Of a DNA stretch of 64,000 bases, positions 1 through 9,124 are shown in pieces. The position numbers were made by a program, and so were the translations under genes. The notes below the pieces were generated by a model. The model did no database searches and had not been told where the DNA came from. It worked only from the letters and a program-made list of their open reading frames with translations. This stretch comes from Vreelandella nigrificans. Lineage in GTDB: Bacteria > Pseudomonadota > Gammaproteobacteria > Pseudomonadales > Halomonadaceae. Location: contig NZ_NWUX01000001.1 in NCBI RefSeq assembly GCF_002374315.1, forward strand, positions 186,001 through 250,000, in the 5' to 3' direction. Each line of letters opens with the position of its first letter. The stretch's first letter is position 1.

Positions 1-456
1 TCGCCCAGGCATGGGCAGCCATTGATGGATTTGTTCGCAGGGATTGGCAATTTTAGCCTGCCGTTAGCAGCGGCTGGTGCAAAAGTGCATGCTGTAGAGG
101 GCAATCCAGCAATGGTTGAACGTATTGTGGCTAATGCTAGCCTTAACCAGCTTGACGTAAGTGCCCAGCAGGCGAATTTAAGCGATGCCAAGGTGGTCCA
201 AGAGCTGCTAAGCAGCCAGCAGATAGACGCGTTGGTGCTGGACCCTCCACGCAGTGGGGCAGAAGCTATCTGCCAAGCCTTGGGGCGTCACAGGATTGCT
301 AAAGTCGCCTATATTTCCTGTGATCCAGCAACACTTGCCCGAGATGCGGCACACCTTGTGCATGCGGGGTACTGCATCAAGCAAGTAGCAGTGGCGGATA
401 TGTTCCTGCACACTGCCCACATGGAAACGCTGATGCTGTTTGAATACGCGGGCTAG
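1..456 (+). CDS. rlmD: 23S rRNA (uracil-1939-C5)-methyltransferase RlmD, C-terminal part
   Basis: This is the C-terminal ~150 residues of a SAM-dependent RNA m5U methyltransferase of the RlmD/RumA family. The reading frame is open from base 1, so the gene begins upstream of the window. The SAM-binding motif LDLFAGIGNFSLPLA-like block is visible near the start. It is followed by LDPPRSGA, and by YISCDPATLARD, which contains the catalytic cysteine typical of m5U methyltransferases. The family methylates U1939 of 23S rRNA through a cysteine adduct. The next gene, relA, starts 70 bases downstream on the same strand, as in enterobacteria where rlmD, relA and mazG are neighbours, which supports the RlmD assignment over TrmA. 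Confidence 0.9.
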   Translation, partial: SPRHGQPLMDLFAGIGNFSLPLAAAGAKVHAVEGNPAMVERIVANASLNQLDVSAQQANLSDAKVVQELLSSQQIDALVLDPPRSGAEAICQALGRHRIAKVAYISCDPATLARDAAHLVHAGYCIKQVAVADMFLHTAHMETLMLFEYAG

Positions 457-526
457 TTTGCCCATTGCATCAAGCCTCGATGACGTTTGCGTAGAGGTCG
501 TCGCCCAGAAAGGATGAGTCATTGTC

Positions 527-2803
527 ATGGTGAAAGTGCGTGAAGACCAGCCGCTAACAGAAAGCGGTAAGGTGGACATACAACAATGGTTAACGCGCCT
601 TCAAGAGGATGTGCGCCTACCTGAACCTGAACGGTTACTGCAAGCGTGCTCGCTTGCCGATCAACTGGAGCAAGATGCGCCAAATTCTCACCGAGTATGG
701 CTCTCTCCAGGTTCAAGTTTCCGCATGGGGCTTGAAATGGCAGACATTCTTGCCGAACTCAAGCTGGACCAGCCCACCCTTGAGGCCGCCGTGCTCTATC
801 GCTCAGTACGCGAAGGTTTGCTGAGTCTTGAGGCAGTAACCAAGCGCTTTGGTGATGAGGTCGCTACGCTCATTGATGGCGTTTTACAGATGGCCGCCAT
901 TAGTTACCCACTGGCACCAAACCACGGCATGAGCCAGCATAATCAGCAGGAAAACCTGCGCAAAATGCTGGTGAATATGGTGGGGGACGTACGCGTTGCG
1001 TTAATTAAAATTGCTGAGCGCACCTGCGCTCTACGCCAAGTAAAAGATGCCCCCCGAGAAAAGTGCCTGCAAGTGGCCCGTGAAGTCGCTGATATCTATG
1101 CACCACTTGCCCACCGCTTAGGTATTGGCCAAATCAAATGGGAGCTTGAAGACCTCTCATTCCGTTATCTGCATGAAGATGACTATAAAGCGATTGCCAA
1201 GTTGCTGGCCGAAAAACGTTTGGATCGAGACCGCTATATCCATGACGTTGTGGAAACGCTAAAAAGCTTGATGGAAGCTCAAAACATTCTGCGTTATGAC
1301 GTGAGCGGCCGGGCCAAGCATATTTACTCCATTTGGCGCAAAATGAAGCGCAAACGGATTGATTTCTCTCAAGTGCATGATGTGCGTGCGGTGCGCATTC
1401 TGGTGCCGGAAGTGACCGACTGCTATACCGTGTTAGGGATAGTCCACTCGCGCTGGCACCATGTGCCCAACGAGTTTGATGACTACATCGCCAACCCTAA
1501 GAAAAATGGCTACCAGTCGCTGCATACCGCAGTGATGGGTCCGGAAAATAAGGTATTGGAGATTCAAATCCGTACCTTTGCCATGCACGACGAAGCAGAA
1601 CTGGGTGTTTGTGCCCACTGGCGCTACAAGGGTCACGATACCAACGCTAAAAGCCGTAGCTATGAAGAGAAAATTGCATGGCTACGTCAAGTGCTGGAGT
1701 GGCAAGACGAAGTGGGTGGCTTTGGGGACCTGCGCGAAGGGCTTTCAAGTGATGTCGCCCCTGATCGCATCTACGTGTTTACGCCGGATGGCCACGTGAT
1801 CGACTTACCGCGTATTGCGACACCGATTGATTTCGCCTACCGGGTACATACCGAGATTGGACATCGCTGCCGTGGCGCCAAAATTAATGGCCGTATTGTA
1901 CCGCTTACTTACAAACTGAAGACTGGCCAGCAGATCGAGATACTGACTGCTACGAAAGGCGGCCCCAGCCGCGATTGGCTCAACCCTAGCTTGGGTTATG
2001 TGCGGACTTCCCGCGCCCGGGCCAAAATTCAAGCGTGGTTTAAATACCAAGCCAGAGATCAGAACCTGGATGAAGGACGTACTCTATTTGAGCGGGAAAT
2101 GCGCCGCTTGGATGTTGAAGGGTTAGATCTTGCTCAACTGGCCAAGGCCGTTAATTACCAAAATGCTGACGATATGTATGCGGCACTTGGTGCTGGCGAT
2201 CTGCGAATTGGTCAGGTACTTCACCAGGCTCAGCAACTATTTGGTGAGACCGATGATCAAGAGCAGCTCGATCGTCTGCTGGCCAAGCCGCGTCGTCAAC
2301 CAAGCAAAGCAACCCAAAGTGATATTACAGTGCTTGGCGTTGGTAACCTGAAAACCAGCATGGCCAACTGCTGTCGCCCGGTGCCGGGTGAGCCCATCGT
2401 CGGGTTTATTACCCAGGGGCGGGGAGTCACGGTGCACCGCCAGGACTGCACCAACATTCTCCAATTGCGCATGGAAGAGCCTCAGCGCATTATCGAGGTG
2501 GAGTGGGGGGAGCGCGCTCACACCCGCTATCCGGTCACTATCGAGATTCAAGCCTGGGACCGCTCAGGCCTGCTGCGCGATGTTACAGGGTTGCTAGGCA
2601 ATGAGAAGGTCAACGTACTGGCTGTGAATACCCTCACCGATACCGATGAAGGTATTGCACGGCTGCGCATTACCCTGGAAGTGGATGGTTTAGAGTCCTT
2701 GGGGCGGTTATTCTCGCGTATTCAGCAGTTGCCAAATGTGACTGAGGTGCGTCGCTTGCGTAATGCAGACCCAACCAAAAGCGCCCGCAAAGGAGGGGCT
2801 TAA
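527..2803 (+). CDS. relA: GTP pyrophosphokinase RelA, (p)ppGpp synthetase I
   Basis: The protein is 758 aa, close to E. coli RelA (744 aa), and makes (p)ppGpp from ATP and GTP/GDP on stalled ribosomes. The N-terminal hydrolase region (about residues 50-200) is degenerate: the canonical HD metal site is absent and the loop reads FGDEVATLIDGV, as expected for a synthetase-only RelA rather than a bifunctional SpoT. The synthetase core contains NPKKNGYQSLHTAV (about residue 325) and ELGVCAHWRYK. A TGS domain follows at about 400-465 (RIYVFTPDGHVIDLP), then a zinc-finger-like segment with NCCRPVPGEPI, then a C-terminal ACT domain (about 680-750). The start MVKVREDQPL resembles that of E. coli RelA (MVAVR). 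Its stop overlaps the mazG start by one base. Confidence 0.96.
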   Translation: MVKVREDQPLTESGKVDIQQWLTRLQEDVRLPEPERLLQACSLADQLEQDAPNSHRVWLSPGSSFRMGLEMADILAELKLDQPTLEAAVLYRSVREGLLSLEAVTKRFGDEVATLIDGVLQMAAISYPLAPNHGMSQHNQQENLRKMLVNMVGDVRVALIKIAERTCALRQVKDAPREKCLQVAREVADIYAPLAHRLGIGQIKWELEDLSFRYLHEDDYKAIAKLLAEKRLDRDRYIHDVVETLKSLMEAQNILRYDVSGRAKHIYSIWRKMKRKRIDFSQVHDVRAVRILVPEVTDCYTVLGIVHSRWHHVPNEFDDYIANPKKNGYQSLHTAVMGPENKVLEIQIRTFAMHDEAELGVCAHWRYKGHDTNAKSRSYEEKIAWLRQVLEWQDEVGGFGDLREGLSSDVAPDRIYVFTPDGHVIDLPRIATPIDFAYRVHTEIGHRCRGAKINGRIVPLTYKLKTGQQIEILTATKGGPSRDWLNPSLGYVRTSRARAKIQAWFKYQARDQNLDEGRTLFEREMRRLDVEGLDLAQLAKAVNYQNADDMYAALGAGDLRIGQVLHQAQQLFGETDDQEQLDRLLAKPRRQPSKATQSDITVLGVGNLKTSMANCCRPVPGEPIVGFITQGRGVTVHRQDCTNILQLRMEEPQRIIEVEWGERAHTRYPVTIEIQAWDRSGLLRDVTGLLGNEKVNVLAVNTLTDTDEGIARLRITLEVDGLESLGRLFSRIQQLPNVTEVRRLRNADPTKSARKGGA

Positions 2804-3639
2804 TGCGCCATAGCCTGGATGACTTACTCACCTTAATGGCAGTGCTGCGTGATACTGAGCAGGGCTGCCCGTGGGATATTAAACAGAGCTGGGACAGCAT
2901 TGTGCCCCACACGATAGAAGAGGCCTATGAGGTGGCCGATGCCATTGAGCGGCGCGCTTTCGATGAGCTACCCGGCGAGTTAGGTGATCTGCTCTTTCAA
3001 GTGGTCTACTACGCTCAATTCGGCGCGGAGGAGCAGCGCTTCGACTTTAACGATATTGTCGATACGCTTACCGCCAAGATGCTGCGCCGTCATCCCCATG
3101 TCTTTCCCGATGGCACATTAGATTCGCGGCGTCCGCCCGGCATTAGTGCCAAAGATGTTCAAACCCAGCAGGTTAATACTCGTTGGGAGTCGCTAAAGGC
3201 CGATGAGCGCGCCGAACGGGCACAGCGTGCACCATCGATATTAGACGATGTGCCACGCACGCTGCCCGCGCTTAGCCGGGCGGCTAAGTTGTCTAAGCGA
3301 GTGGCCCGGGTCGGCTTTGATTGGCCGGATGCCGCTGGTGTACTGGCTAAGATCCATGAAGAGCTGGGTGAAGTTGAAGAAGCCCTTGCCGCTGGCGATC
3401 TTCAGCACGCCCAAGAAGAAGTCGGCGACCTGCTATTTGCGGTCACCAATTTAGCACGCACATTAGGGGCTGACCCTGAACAGTGCTTGCGTACGACTAA
3501 TAGTAAATTTGAGCGCCGCTTTCGCTACGTTGAGCATGCGCTTGCCACGGCCGAGCGCCCTTTAAATGAGGCCTCGCTGGATGAGATGGAAAGCCACTGG
3601 CAAGCCGCTAAAGCCCAAGAACAACATATAACTTCTTAA
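2803..3639 (+). CDS. mazG: Nucleoside triphosphate pyrophosphohydrolase MazG
   Basis: The protein is 278 aa with two MazG domains. The first carries EEAYEVADAI and ELGDLLFQVV (residues about 38-70). The second carries EELGEVEEAL and EEVGDLLFAV (about 185-215). These are the ExxE and ExxD metal-binding pairs of the all-alpha NTP pyrophosphatase fold. MazG hydrolyses NTPs to NMP and PPi, and in E. coli it lowers (p)ppGpp under starvation, so coupling to relA makes functional sense. The start codon overlaps the relA stop (TAATG), which implies translational coupling. A good RBS (AAAGGAGG) lies just upstream, inside the end of relA. Confidence 0.95.
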   Translation: MRHSLDDLLTLMAVLRDTEQGCPWDIKQSWDSIVPHTIEEAYEVADAIERRAFDELPGELGDLLFQVVYYAQFGAEEQRFDFNDIVDTLTAKMLRRHPHVFPDGTLDSRRPPGISAKDVQTQQVNTRWESLKADERAERAQRAPSILDDVPRTLPALSRAAKLSKRVARVGFDWPDAAGVLAKIHEELGEVEEALAAGDLQHAQEEVGDLLFAVTNLARTLGADPEQCLRTTNSKFERRFRYVEHALATAERPLNEASLDEMESHWQAAKAQEQHITS

Positions 3640-3675
3640 TATACATCAACGCGACCCCGCAAGGAGGCCATGCCA

Positions 3676-6324
3676 ATGAGTCACGACCTACACGAATCGC
3701 TGCGCGATAATGTGCGCATCCTGGGCGATAGCCTAGGGCGTACTATCGCTGACGATTTAGGCCAGTCTTTTGTTGATAAGATCGAAACCATTCGTGCCCA
3801 TGCCAAGCGGGGGCGACAGGGTGATTCACTGCAGCAGCGCCAGTTGATTGAGTATTTACGCCAGCTCCCCGAGCGAGATCTGTTGCCCGTCACCCGCGCG
3901 TTCAACCAGTTCTTAAACCTTGCCAATATTGCCGAGCAGCACTATCGGGCGCGCTTTCGCCGAGTGGAAGATTACAAGCCGGGTTCGCAGCCGGTGCTGG
4001 GAGAGCTGCTACGCCGTGCTCAGCAGGCCGGTAACTCGCCCCGCAAGCTGGTAGAAACCTTAGCCAACATGCGTGTTGAGCTGGTACTGACTGCACACCC
4101 AACCGAAGTTATTCGCCGCACGCTGATTCAGAAGTATGACGCCATTGATGAGTGCCTAACCGCTATCGAAAGCTCTGAAGATTATCCTGAGCGCGGCGCA
4201 CGTGCCCAGGGAAGACTGGAAGAGCTAATTAGCCAAGCCTGGCACACTGATGAAATTCGCCACGAGCGGCCAACGCCAGTGGACGAAGCGAAATGGGGCT
4301 TTGCGGTTATTGAAAACTCGCTGTGGCAAGCGGTACCTGATTTCCACCGGGATTTGGATTGCTTGCTGCTGGATACTGCCGGTGAGCGCCTACCTCTCGA
4401 TGCAGCGCCTATTCGCTACGCTTCATGGATGGGTGGTGACCGGGATGGCAATCCCAATGTAACCGCAAAAGTCACCCAGGAAGTGCTGCTGTTAGGCCGT
4501 TGGATGGCGGCTGATCTTTATCTGCGGGACCTGGAACAACTAAAAACTGAGCTTTCCATGTGGAAGGCCAATAGCGCTTTACGCGCCGAAGTAGGGGATG
4601 TTGCTGAACCCTACCGCGAGTTACTGAAGCGCCTCTTGACCAAGATGGAAGCCACGCGTGATTGGGCAAAAGCTGCGCTGGATGGGCGCAATTTTGATGG
4701 TGGCCCGATTATTGAGACCCGCGATCAGCTCTATGCACCGTTGCTGGCGTGCTATCGCTCACTGTGCGATGTAGGGCTAGACACCATCGCCAACGGTGCG
4801 CTGCTGGATACACTGCGCCGAGTGGCCGTATTTGGTGTCACGCTAACTAAGCTGGATCTACGCCAAGAGGCCAGTCGCCACGCCCAAGTGATGGAAGAGC
4901 TTACCCACTCTCTGGGGCTTGGCCACTACCAGGAGTGGAGTGAGACTCAGCGCCAGGAGTTCCTGCTGTCGGAGCTGGAGTCACGCCGCCCGCTGATTCC
5001 ACGTCGCTGGGAGTGCTCGGCAGAGTCCCGCGAAGTGCTTGATACCTTCAAGGTGATTGCTCAAGAGCACGCAGAGGCACTGGGTACCTACATAATATCG
5101 ATGGCCGGCCAGCCGTCAGATGTGCTAACGGTTGCGCTTCTAATGAAAGAAGTGGGTGGGCAAGTCACGCTGCCTATCGCGCCGCTGTTTGAAACCCTGA
5201 ATGACCTTGACCATGCAGGGGGGGTGATTGATCAGTTGCTGGCGCTGCCGGGCTACCGTGCGCTAACCAACGACCGCCAAGAAGTTATGATTGGCTATTC
5301 AGACTCTGCTAAAGATGCCGGTCAGTTAGCCGCCGCCTGGGCGCAATACCGCGCCCAAGAAGCACTAGTTAACGTGTGTGACAAGCACGGCGTTGACTTA
5401 ACACTGTTCCATGGTCGTGGTGGTACCGTTGGTCGTGGCGGCGGCCCGGCCCACGCGGCGATTCTTTCTCAACCCCCCGGTTCTGTAAACGGCAGTCTTC
5501 GGGTGACTGAACAGGGTGAGATGATACGCTTTAAGTTCGGTCAGCCGGATATTGCCCTGCGCTCTATGGAAATTTATGCCTGCGCCGTACTGGAAGCGAC
5601 GCTGCTGCCGCCGCCGGCACCTGAGCCACATTGGCGCGAAGAAATGGATCAGCTCGCGAAGGTTGGGCACGCGGCATATGTAGGTGTGGTGCGAGAAGAC
5701 CCGGACTTTGTGCCGTATTTCCGTGCAGTTACACCCGAAGGAGCATTAGGCAGGTTGCCGCTTGGCTCACGGCCCACCAAGCGCCGTCAGGATGGTGGTG
5801 TGGAAACCTTGCGCGCCATTCCATGGATCTTTGCCTGGACACAAATTCGCTTAATGCTGCCCGCTTGGTTAGGTAGTGGCGAGGCCTTTTCGCAGCGCTT
5901 GGAACAGCCTGGTGGTCGGGAAGTGTTGCAAGAAATGCGTAGCCAGTGGCCATTCTTTGGCACTTATCTCGACATGCTTGAGATGCTGCTAGCCAAGGCG
6001 GACGTGGCCATCGCGGCGTATTATGAGCACCGTCTGGTGGATGAACCCTCACTTAAAGAGTTGGGCAAAAAGCTGCGCGAGCGCTTTGAGCGGCTTGAAA
6101 ATGTGGTGCTGGATATCCTGCAGCAAGAGAAACTGCTCGAGAACACGCCACTGATTCGCCAGGCAATCGATGTGCGTAACCCCTATATAGATCCGCTACA
6201 CGGTTTACAGGCAGAGCTTTTACAGCGTAACCGCGATGCTGATGGGGCGATTAGTGCCGATTTGTCGAGGGCGCTAATGGTCACCATGGCGGGTATTGCG
6301 GCAGGTCTACGTAATACTGGCTAA
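3676..6324 (+). CDS. ppc: Phosphoenolpyruvate carboxylase
   Basis: The protein is 882 aa and catalyses the anaplerotic reaction PEP + bicarbonate to oxaloacetate + Pi. Visible hallmarks are LTAHPTEVIRRT with the catalytic histidine (about residue 140), GGDRDGNPNVT, YSDSAKDAG, FHGRGGTVGRGGG (about 577-590) and the C-terminal GLRNTG that closes the active site. I chose the ATG at 3676 rather than 3670. The Shine-Dalgarno AAGGAGG at 3661-3667 lies 8 bases before 3676 but only 2 bases before 3670, and translation from 3676 gives MSHDLHESLRDNVRILGDSLG, typical of the family. The gene is 36 bases after mazG and may be co-transcribed with it. A hairpin follows its stop. Confidence 0.96.
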   Translation: MSHDLHESLRDNVRILGDSLGRTIADDLGQSFVDKIETIRAHAKRGRQGDSLQQRQLIEYLRQLPERDLLPVTRAFNQFLNLANIAEQHYRARFRRVEDYKPGSQPVLGELLRRAQQAGNSPRKLVETLANMRVELVLTAHPTEVIRRTLIQKYDAIDECLTAIESSEDYPERGARAQGRLEELISQAWHTDEIRHERPTPVDEAKWGFAVIENSLWQAVPDFHRDLDCLLLDTAGERLPLDAAPIRYASWMGGDRDGNPNVTAKVTQEVLLLGRWMAADLYLRDLEQLKTELSMWKANSALRAEVGDVAEPYRELLKRLLTKMEATRDWAKAALDGRNFDGGPIIETRDQLYAPLLACYRSLCDVGLDTIANGALLDTLRRVAVFGVTLTKLDLRQEASRHAQVMEELTHSLGLGHYQEWSETQRQEFLLSELESRRPLIPRRWECSAESREVLDTFKVIAQEHAEALGTYIISMAGQPSDVLTVALLMKEVGGQVTLPIAPLFETLNDLDHAGGVIDQLLALPGYRALTNDRQEVMIGYSDSAKDAGQLAAAWAQYRAQEALVNVCDKHGVDLTLFHGRGGTVGRGGGPAHAAILSQPPGSVNGSLRVTEQGEMIRFKFGQPDIALRSMEIYACAVLEATLLPPPAPEPHWREEMDQLAKVGHAAYVGVVREDPDFVPYFRAVTPEGALGRLPLGSRPTKRRQDGGVETLRAIPWIFAWTQIRLMLPAWLGSGEAFSQRLEQPGGREVLQEMRSQWPFFGTYLDMLEMLLAKADVAIAAYYEHRLVDEPSLKELGKKLRERFERLENVVLDILQQEKLLENTPLIRQAIDVRNPYIDPLHGLQAELLQRNRDADGAISADLSRALMVTMAGIAAGLRNTG

Positions 6325-6339
6325 TCGGGCCTGACCCAC

Positions 6340-6368
6340 CAGCGCCGCTAGCAAAAGTGGCGGCGCTG
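6340..6368 (+). terminator. Hairpin after ppc
   Basis: A perfect 9-bp inverted repeat (CAGCGCCGC at 6340-6348, GCGGCGCTG at 6360-6368) with an 11-base loop follows the ppc stop by 15 bases. Only two T residues follow it, so it is at best a weak intrinsic terminator or an mRNA 3'-end stabiliser. Confidence 0.45.
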
Positions 6369-6398
6369 TTAAGACCTTACAAGTAAGGAGGGGAAACA

Positions 6399-6944
6399 AT
6401 GACAATGGATGCTCAGTCGGTACTCACATTCTGGTTTAATGAGTTGACACCAGCGCAGTGGTTTAAAAAAGATACCGCGCTAGATCAGCAAATTGCCCAG
6501 CGGTTTAGTCAGTTGCTGAAGAGTGCCGCTGCCTGTGAATGTTACGAGTGGCGAGGCACTGCGCAGGGTCGGTTGGCTGAAATTATCGTACTGGATCAGT
6601 TCTCACGAAACATTTACCGGGACGACCCGCGCTCCTTCGCAAATGATGCGTTAGCCTTGGCGCTTGCTCAGGAGGCGGTAGCCGCTGGAGCAGATGCAGA
6701 GCTGGCCATTGACCAGCGGGTGTTCCTCTATATGCCCTATATGCATAGTGAGTCTGCTGCTATTCATGAGTTGGCAATGCAGCTATTTGACCAGCCGGGG
6801 TTAGAGAATAATCTTGATTTTGAAGTCCGTCACAAGGCGATTATTGATCGTTTTGGGCGTTATCCGCACCGTAATGCGCTGCTGGGACGGGCTTCTAGTG
6901 ACGAAGAGCTGGCTTTTTTACAGCAACCTGGCTCCTCTTTTTAA
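6399..6944 (+). CDS. DUF924 family protein
   Basis: The protein is 181 aa and recognisable as DUF924 by VLTFWFNELTPAQWF near the N-terminus, VLDQFSRNIYRDDPRSFA (about residues 64-81), LYMPYMHSES (about 109-118) and the C-terminal RFGRYPHRN. The family is an all-helical, TPR-like cytosolic fold of unknown biochemical role that is widespread in proteobacteria. A strong RBS (AAGGAGGGG, 6385-6393) precedes the ATG at 6399; an in-frame ATG two codons later is also possible. No partner genes suggest a pathway. Confidence 0.85.
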   Translation: MTMDAQSVLTFWFNELTPAQWFKKDTALDQQIAQRFSQLLKSAAACECYEWRGTAQGRLAEIIVLDQFSRNIYRDDPRSFANDALALALAQEAVAAGADAELAIDQRVFLYMPYMHSESAAIHELAMQLFDQPGLENNLDFEVRHKAIIDRFGRYPHRNALLGRASSDEELAFLQQPGSSF

Positions 6945-6980
6945 ACCTTTATTTACCCTCTTTTAGCCATATGGCGTTTT

Positions 6981-8042
6981 ATGTCATTACGAAAATCTAC
7001 CCGTATCAATAAGTACATTAGTGAAAGTGGAATGTGCTCTCGCCGTGAAGCTGACCGTTTTGTAGAGCAGGGCAACGTGTGGATTAATGGTCGCCGTGCC
7101 ACTACTGGTGATCAGGTAGTGGCGGGGGACCTGGTTAAGGTCAATGGCCAGGAAATTGAACCTCAGGAAGAGGAAGACTTGGTGCTTATCGCGCTGAATA
7201 AGCCGGTGGGCATTGTGAGTACCACGGAGTCCAGTGAAAAAGATAATATTGTCGAATTCGTTAAGCACGGCACACGTATCTTTCCCATTGGCCGACTCGA
7301 TAAAGACTCCGAAGGGCTGATTTTTTTAACCAATAACGGTGATTTGGTTAATAAGATTCTGCGCGCTAATAACAATCACGAAAAAGAGTATCTGGTGACG
7401 GTGAACAAACCGATCACCGATGAATTTGTCAACGGCATGCAAAGTGGCGTACCGATTCTTGGACAAGTGACAAAGCGCTGTAAGGTACAAAAAGAGTCCA
7501 CCTTCGTATTCACTATTACCCTGGTTCAGGGGCTAAATCGTCAAATCCGCCGTATGTGCGAATACTTCGGCTATGAGGTCACCCAGCTTATTCGTACTCG
7601 TATTATGAATGTGGCGTTAAAAGGTTTAGCCCTGGGCGACTGGCGTGATCTCACACCCAAAGAGATCAATACCATTATCGCTTTAACTGAAAGCTCAGAA
7701 GCAGCTCCCGAGAAGGCTAAACCCGCAAGGCCTAATTATAATTCGCGTTCAAACACTGGAAAGCCAGGTAAATCGGCAGCTAAAACTCATCATAAGCCAG
7801 CTAAACCTGGCGCTAAAGCCGCTGGAGAAAAGCCCGTTTCCAAGGGAAAGAGAGTTGCCAGTGGGAAAGTCCGCACAGGACCGAATGCCAAAGCTGATGC
7901 TAGTGGCAAGCCTAATCTCAAGGCCAAAGCCGCTGGAAAGCCCAATGTAAAAGGCAAAGCTAGCGCTAAAACCGTGGGTAAAGGCCGTGTTGGTCGTGGC
8001 AAGCCTGTGGCTGGTGGTAAGCCTTCACAGCGGCGCAAGTAG
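6981..8042 (+). CDS. rluF: 23S rRNA pseudouridine(2604) synthase RluF
   Basis: The protein is 353 aa. An S4 RNA-binding domain (about residues 7-60, [10 protein letters not shown]-like with [13 protein letters not shown]) precedes an RsuA-family catalytic domain. [15 protein letters not shown] carries the catalytic Asp107. [15 protein letters not shown] and [11 protein letters not shown] match RluF more closely than RluB or RluE. The enzyme isomerises U2604 in 23S rRNA. The C-terminal ~105 residues form a low-complexity tail rich in Lys, Ala, Gly and Pro with repeated KPNxK/AGKPxxK units. It is probably disordered and positively charged, and longer than in E. coli RluF. No strong Shine-Dalgarno is obvious before the ATG. 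Confidence 0.92.
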   Translation: MSLRKSTRINKYISESGMCSRREADRFVEQGNVWINGRRATTGDQVVAGDLVKVNGQEIEPQEEEDLVLIALNKPVGIVSTTESSEKDNIVEFVKHGTRIFPIGRLDKDSEGLIFLTNNGDLVNKILRANNNHEKEYLVTVNKPITDEFVNGMQSGVPILGQVTKRCKVQKESTFVFTITLVQGLNRQIRRMCEYFGYEVTQLIRTRIMNVALKGLALGDWRDLTPKEINTIIALTESSEAAPEKAKPARPNYNSRSNTGKPGKSAAKTHHKPAKPGAKAAGEKPVSKGKRVASGKVRTGPNAKADASGKPNLKAKAAGKPNVKGKASAKTVGKGRVGRGKPVAGGKPSQRRK

Positions 8043-8122
8043 CCGTTGCTTCGGTTCTTCACCGCCGCTGCCTGTGGAGTTAATGCTGCTTGTTTCGTCT
8101 ACCACCTGTTCCGAGCGACTCG

Positions 8123-8407
8123 ATGCTGATTCTAATAGCCGCTTTTTATGTTGTTGTCAGCGTTGCTGCTTATATCACTTACGCTGTCGATAAAAAGGCG
8201 GCTATTAGAAAGCGCCGGCGTGTGAGCGAGAAATCACTGCACCTGCTCTCTTTAGCCGGGGGGTGGCCTGGAGCCTGGCTGGCACAACAACACTTACGGC
8301 ATAAAACCCAAAAAACACCCTTCCGGCTGGTTTACTGGCTCACGGTAGCGCTAAATTTAGCGATTTTGTGGGGAGTGGTGTCTCTCTTTGATAGCTTTAG
8401 CCGTTAG
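8123..8407 (+). CDS. DUF1294 small membrane protein
   Basis: The protein is about 94 aa. It opens with a hydrophobic helix (MLILIAAFYVVVSVAAYITY), followed by the family signature DKKAAIRKRRRVSEKSLH, LAGGWPGAWLAQQ and HKTQKTPF, and then a second transmembrane helix (about residues 68-88). This is the DUF1294 core, an inner-membrane protein of unknown function sometimes fused to cold-shock domains. I prefer the ATG at 8123 because it starts directly at the first helix; a TTG at 8090 would add 11 residues. Neither start has a convincing RBS. It converges with trpG. Confidence 0.75.
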   Translation: MLILIAAFYVVVSVAAYITYAVDKKAAIRKRRRVSEKSLHLLSLAGGWPGAWLAQQHLRHKTQKTPFRLVYWLTVALNLAILWGVVSLFDSFSR

Positions 8408-8455
8408 CTGTTTAGCGGGCGGGTATAAATTCTGAAAAACCGACTGATCATGGTT

Positions 8456-9124
8456 TCATGCGTTAGGCGCAAACAGAAAGTTAGCTATCAGCTCTTTGCC
8501 GCCTTCAGTGGCAAACGATTCCGGGTGGAATTGAATGCCATGAATGGGGTACTCCCGATGTTTAACACCCATTAGTTCAAACTCTGCCAGTGCTGGCCAG
8601 CGGCTGCGCTGCTCGAAATTGTCAGCTTCCAGGGCACCTACCGCTGCGGTCACTTCCAGGCACTCGGGTAGGGTAGCTGCATCGGCAATCAGCGAGTGGT
8701 AGCGCATTACCTCGAGTTGGTCGGGCACGCCGTTAAACACCGATGCGTTATTGTGGTTGATTGGACTGATCTTGCCATGCATGGGTAGTGGCGCTTTCAC
8801 CACCTTGCCGCCGAAGACGTGCACAATGCCCTGCATGCCCAAGCAAACCCCCAGCAATGGGGTGGTTTTGCCGAGTTTTTCGATGACTTCAGCGCAAACA
8901 CCGAAGTAGCGTGGGTCATCCGGCGAGCCTGGACCAGGAGAGATAATGATTCGGTCAGGGGCTATTGCCTCTATCGCTTTAAAATCCACCTGATCGTTGC
9001 GCTTAACAATAATTTCAAAGTGGGGCAGAGCGCCGCGATTCTTCTCCGTGGTTAAAATCTCACCGATAAACTGGTAGAGGTTATAGGTGAAAGAGTCGTA
9101 ATTATCGATGATAAGTACCTTCAT
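8456..9124 (-). CDS. trpG: Anthranilate synthase component II (glutamine amidotransferase)
   Basis: The protein is 222 aa, a class I glutamine amidotransferase that supplies ammonia from glutamine to TrpE for anthranilate synthesis. The nucleophile Cys94 lies in LLGVCLGMQ, the oxyanion loop in IISPGPGSPDD, and His200/Glu202 of the triad in GIQFHPESF. Its start overlaps the trpE stop by 4 bases (ATGA), so the two subunits are translationally coupled. The linked trpR and trpE argue for anthranilate rather than 4-amino-4-deoxychorismate synthesis. It is the last gene of the trpR-trpE-trpG unit and converges with the DUF1294 gene. Confidence 0.92.
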   Translation of the reverse strand: MKVLIIDNYDSFTYNLYQFIGEILTTEKNRGALPHFEIIVKRNDQVDFKAIEAIAPDRIIISPGPGSPDDPRYFGVCAEVIEKLGKTTPLLGVCLGMQGIVHVFGGKVVKAPLPMHGKISPINHNNASVFNGVPDQLEVMRYHSLIADAATLPECLEVTAAVGALEADNFEQRSRWPALAEFELMGVKHREYPIHGIQFHPESFATEGGKELIANFLFAPNA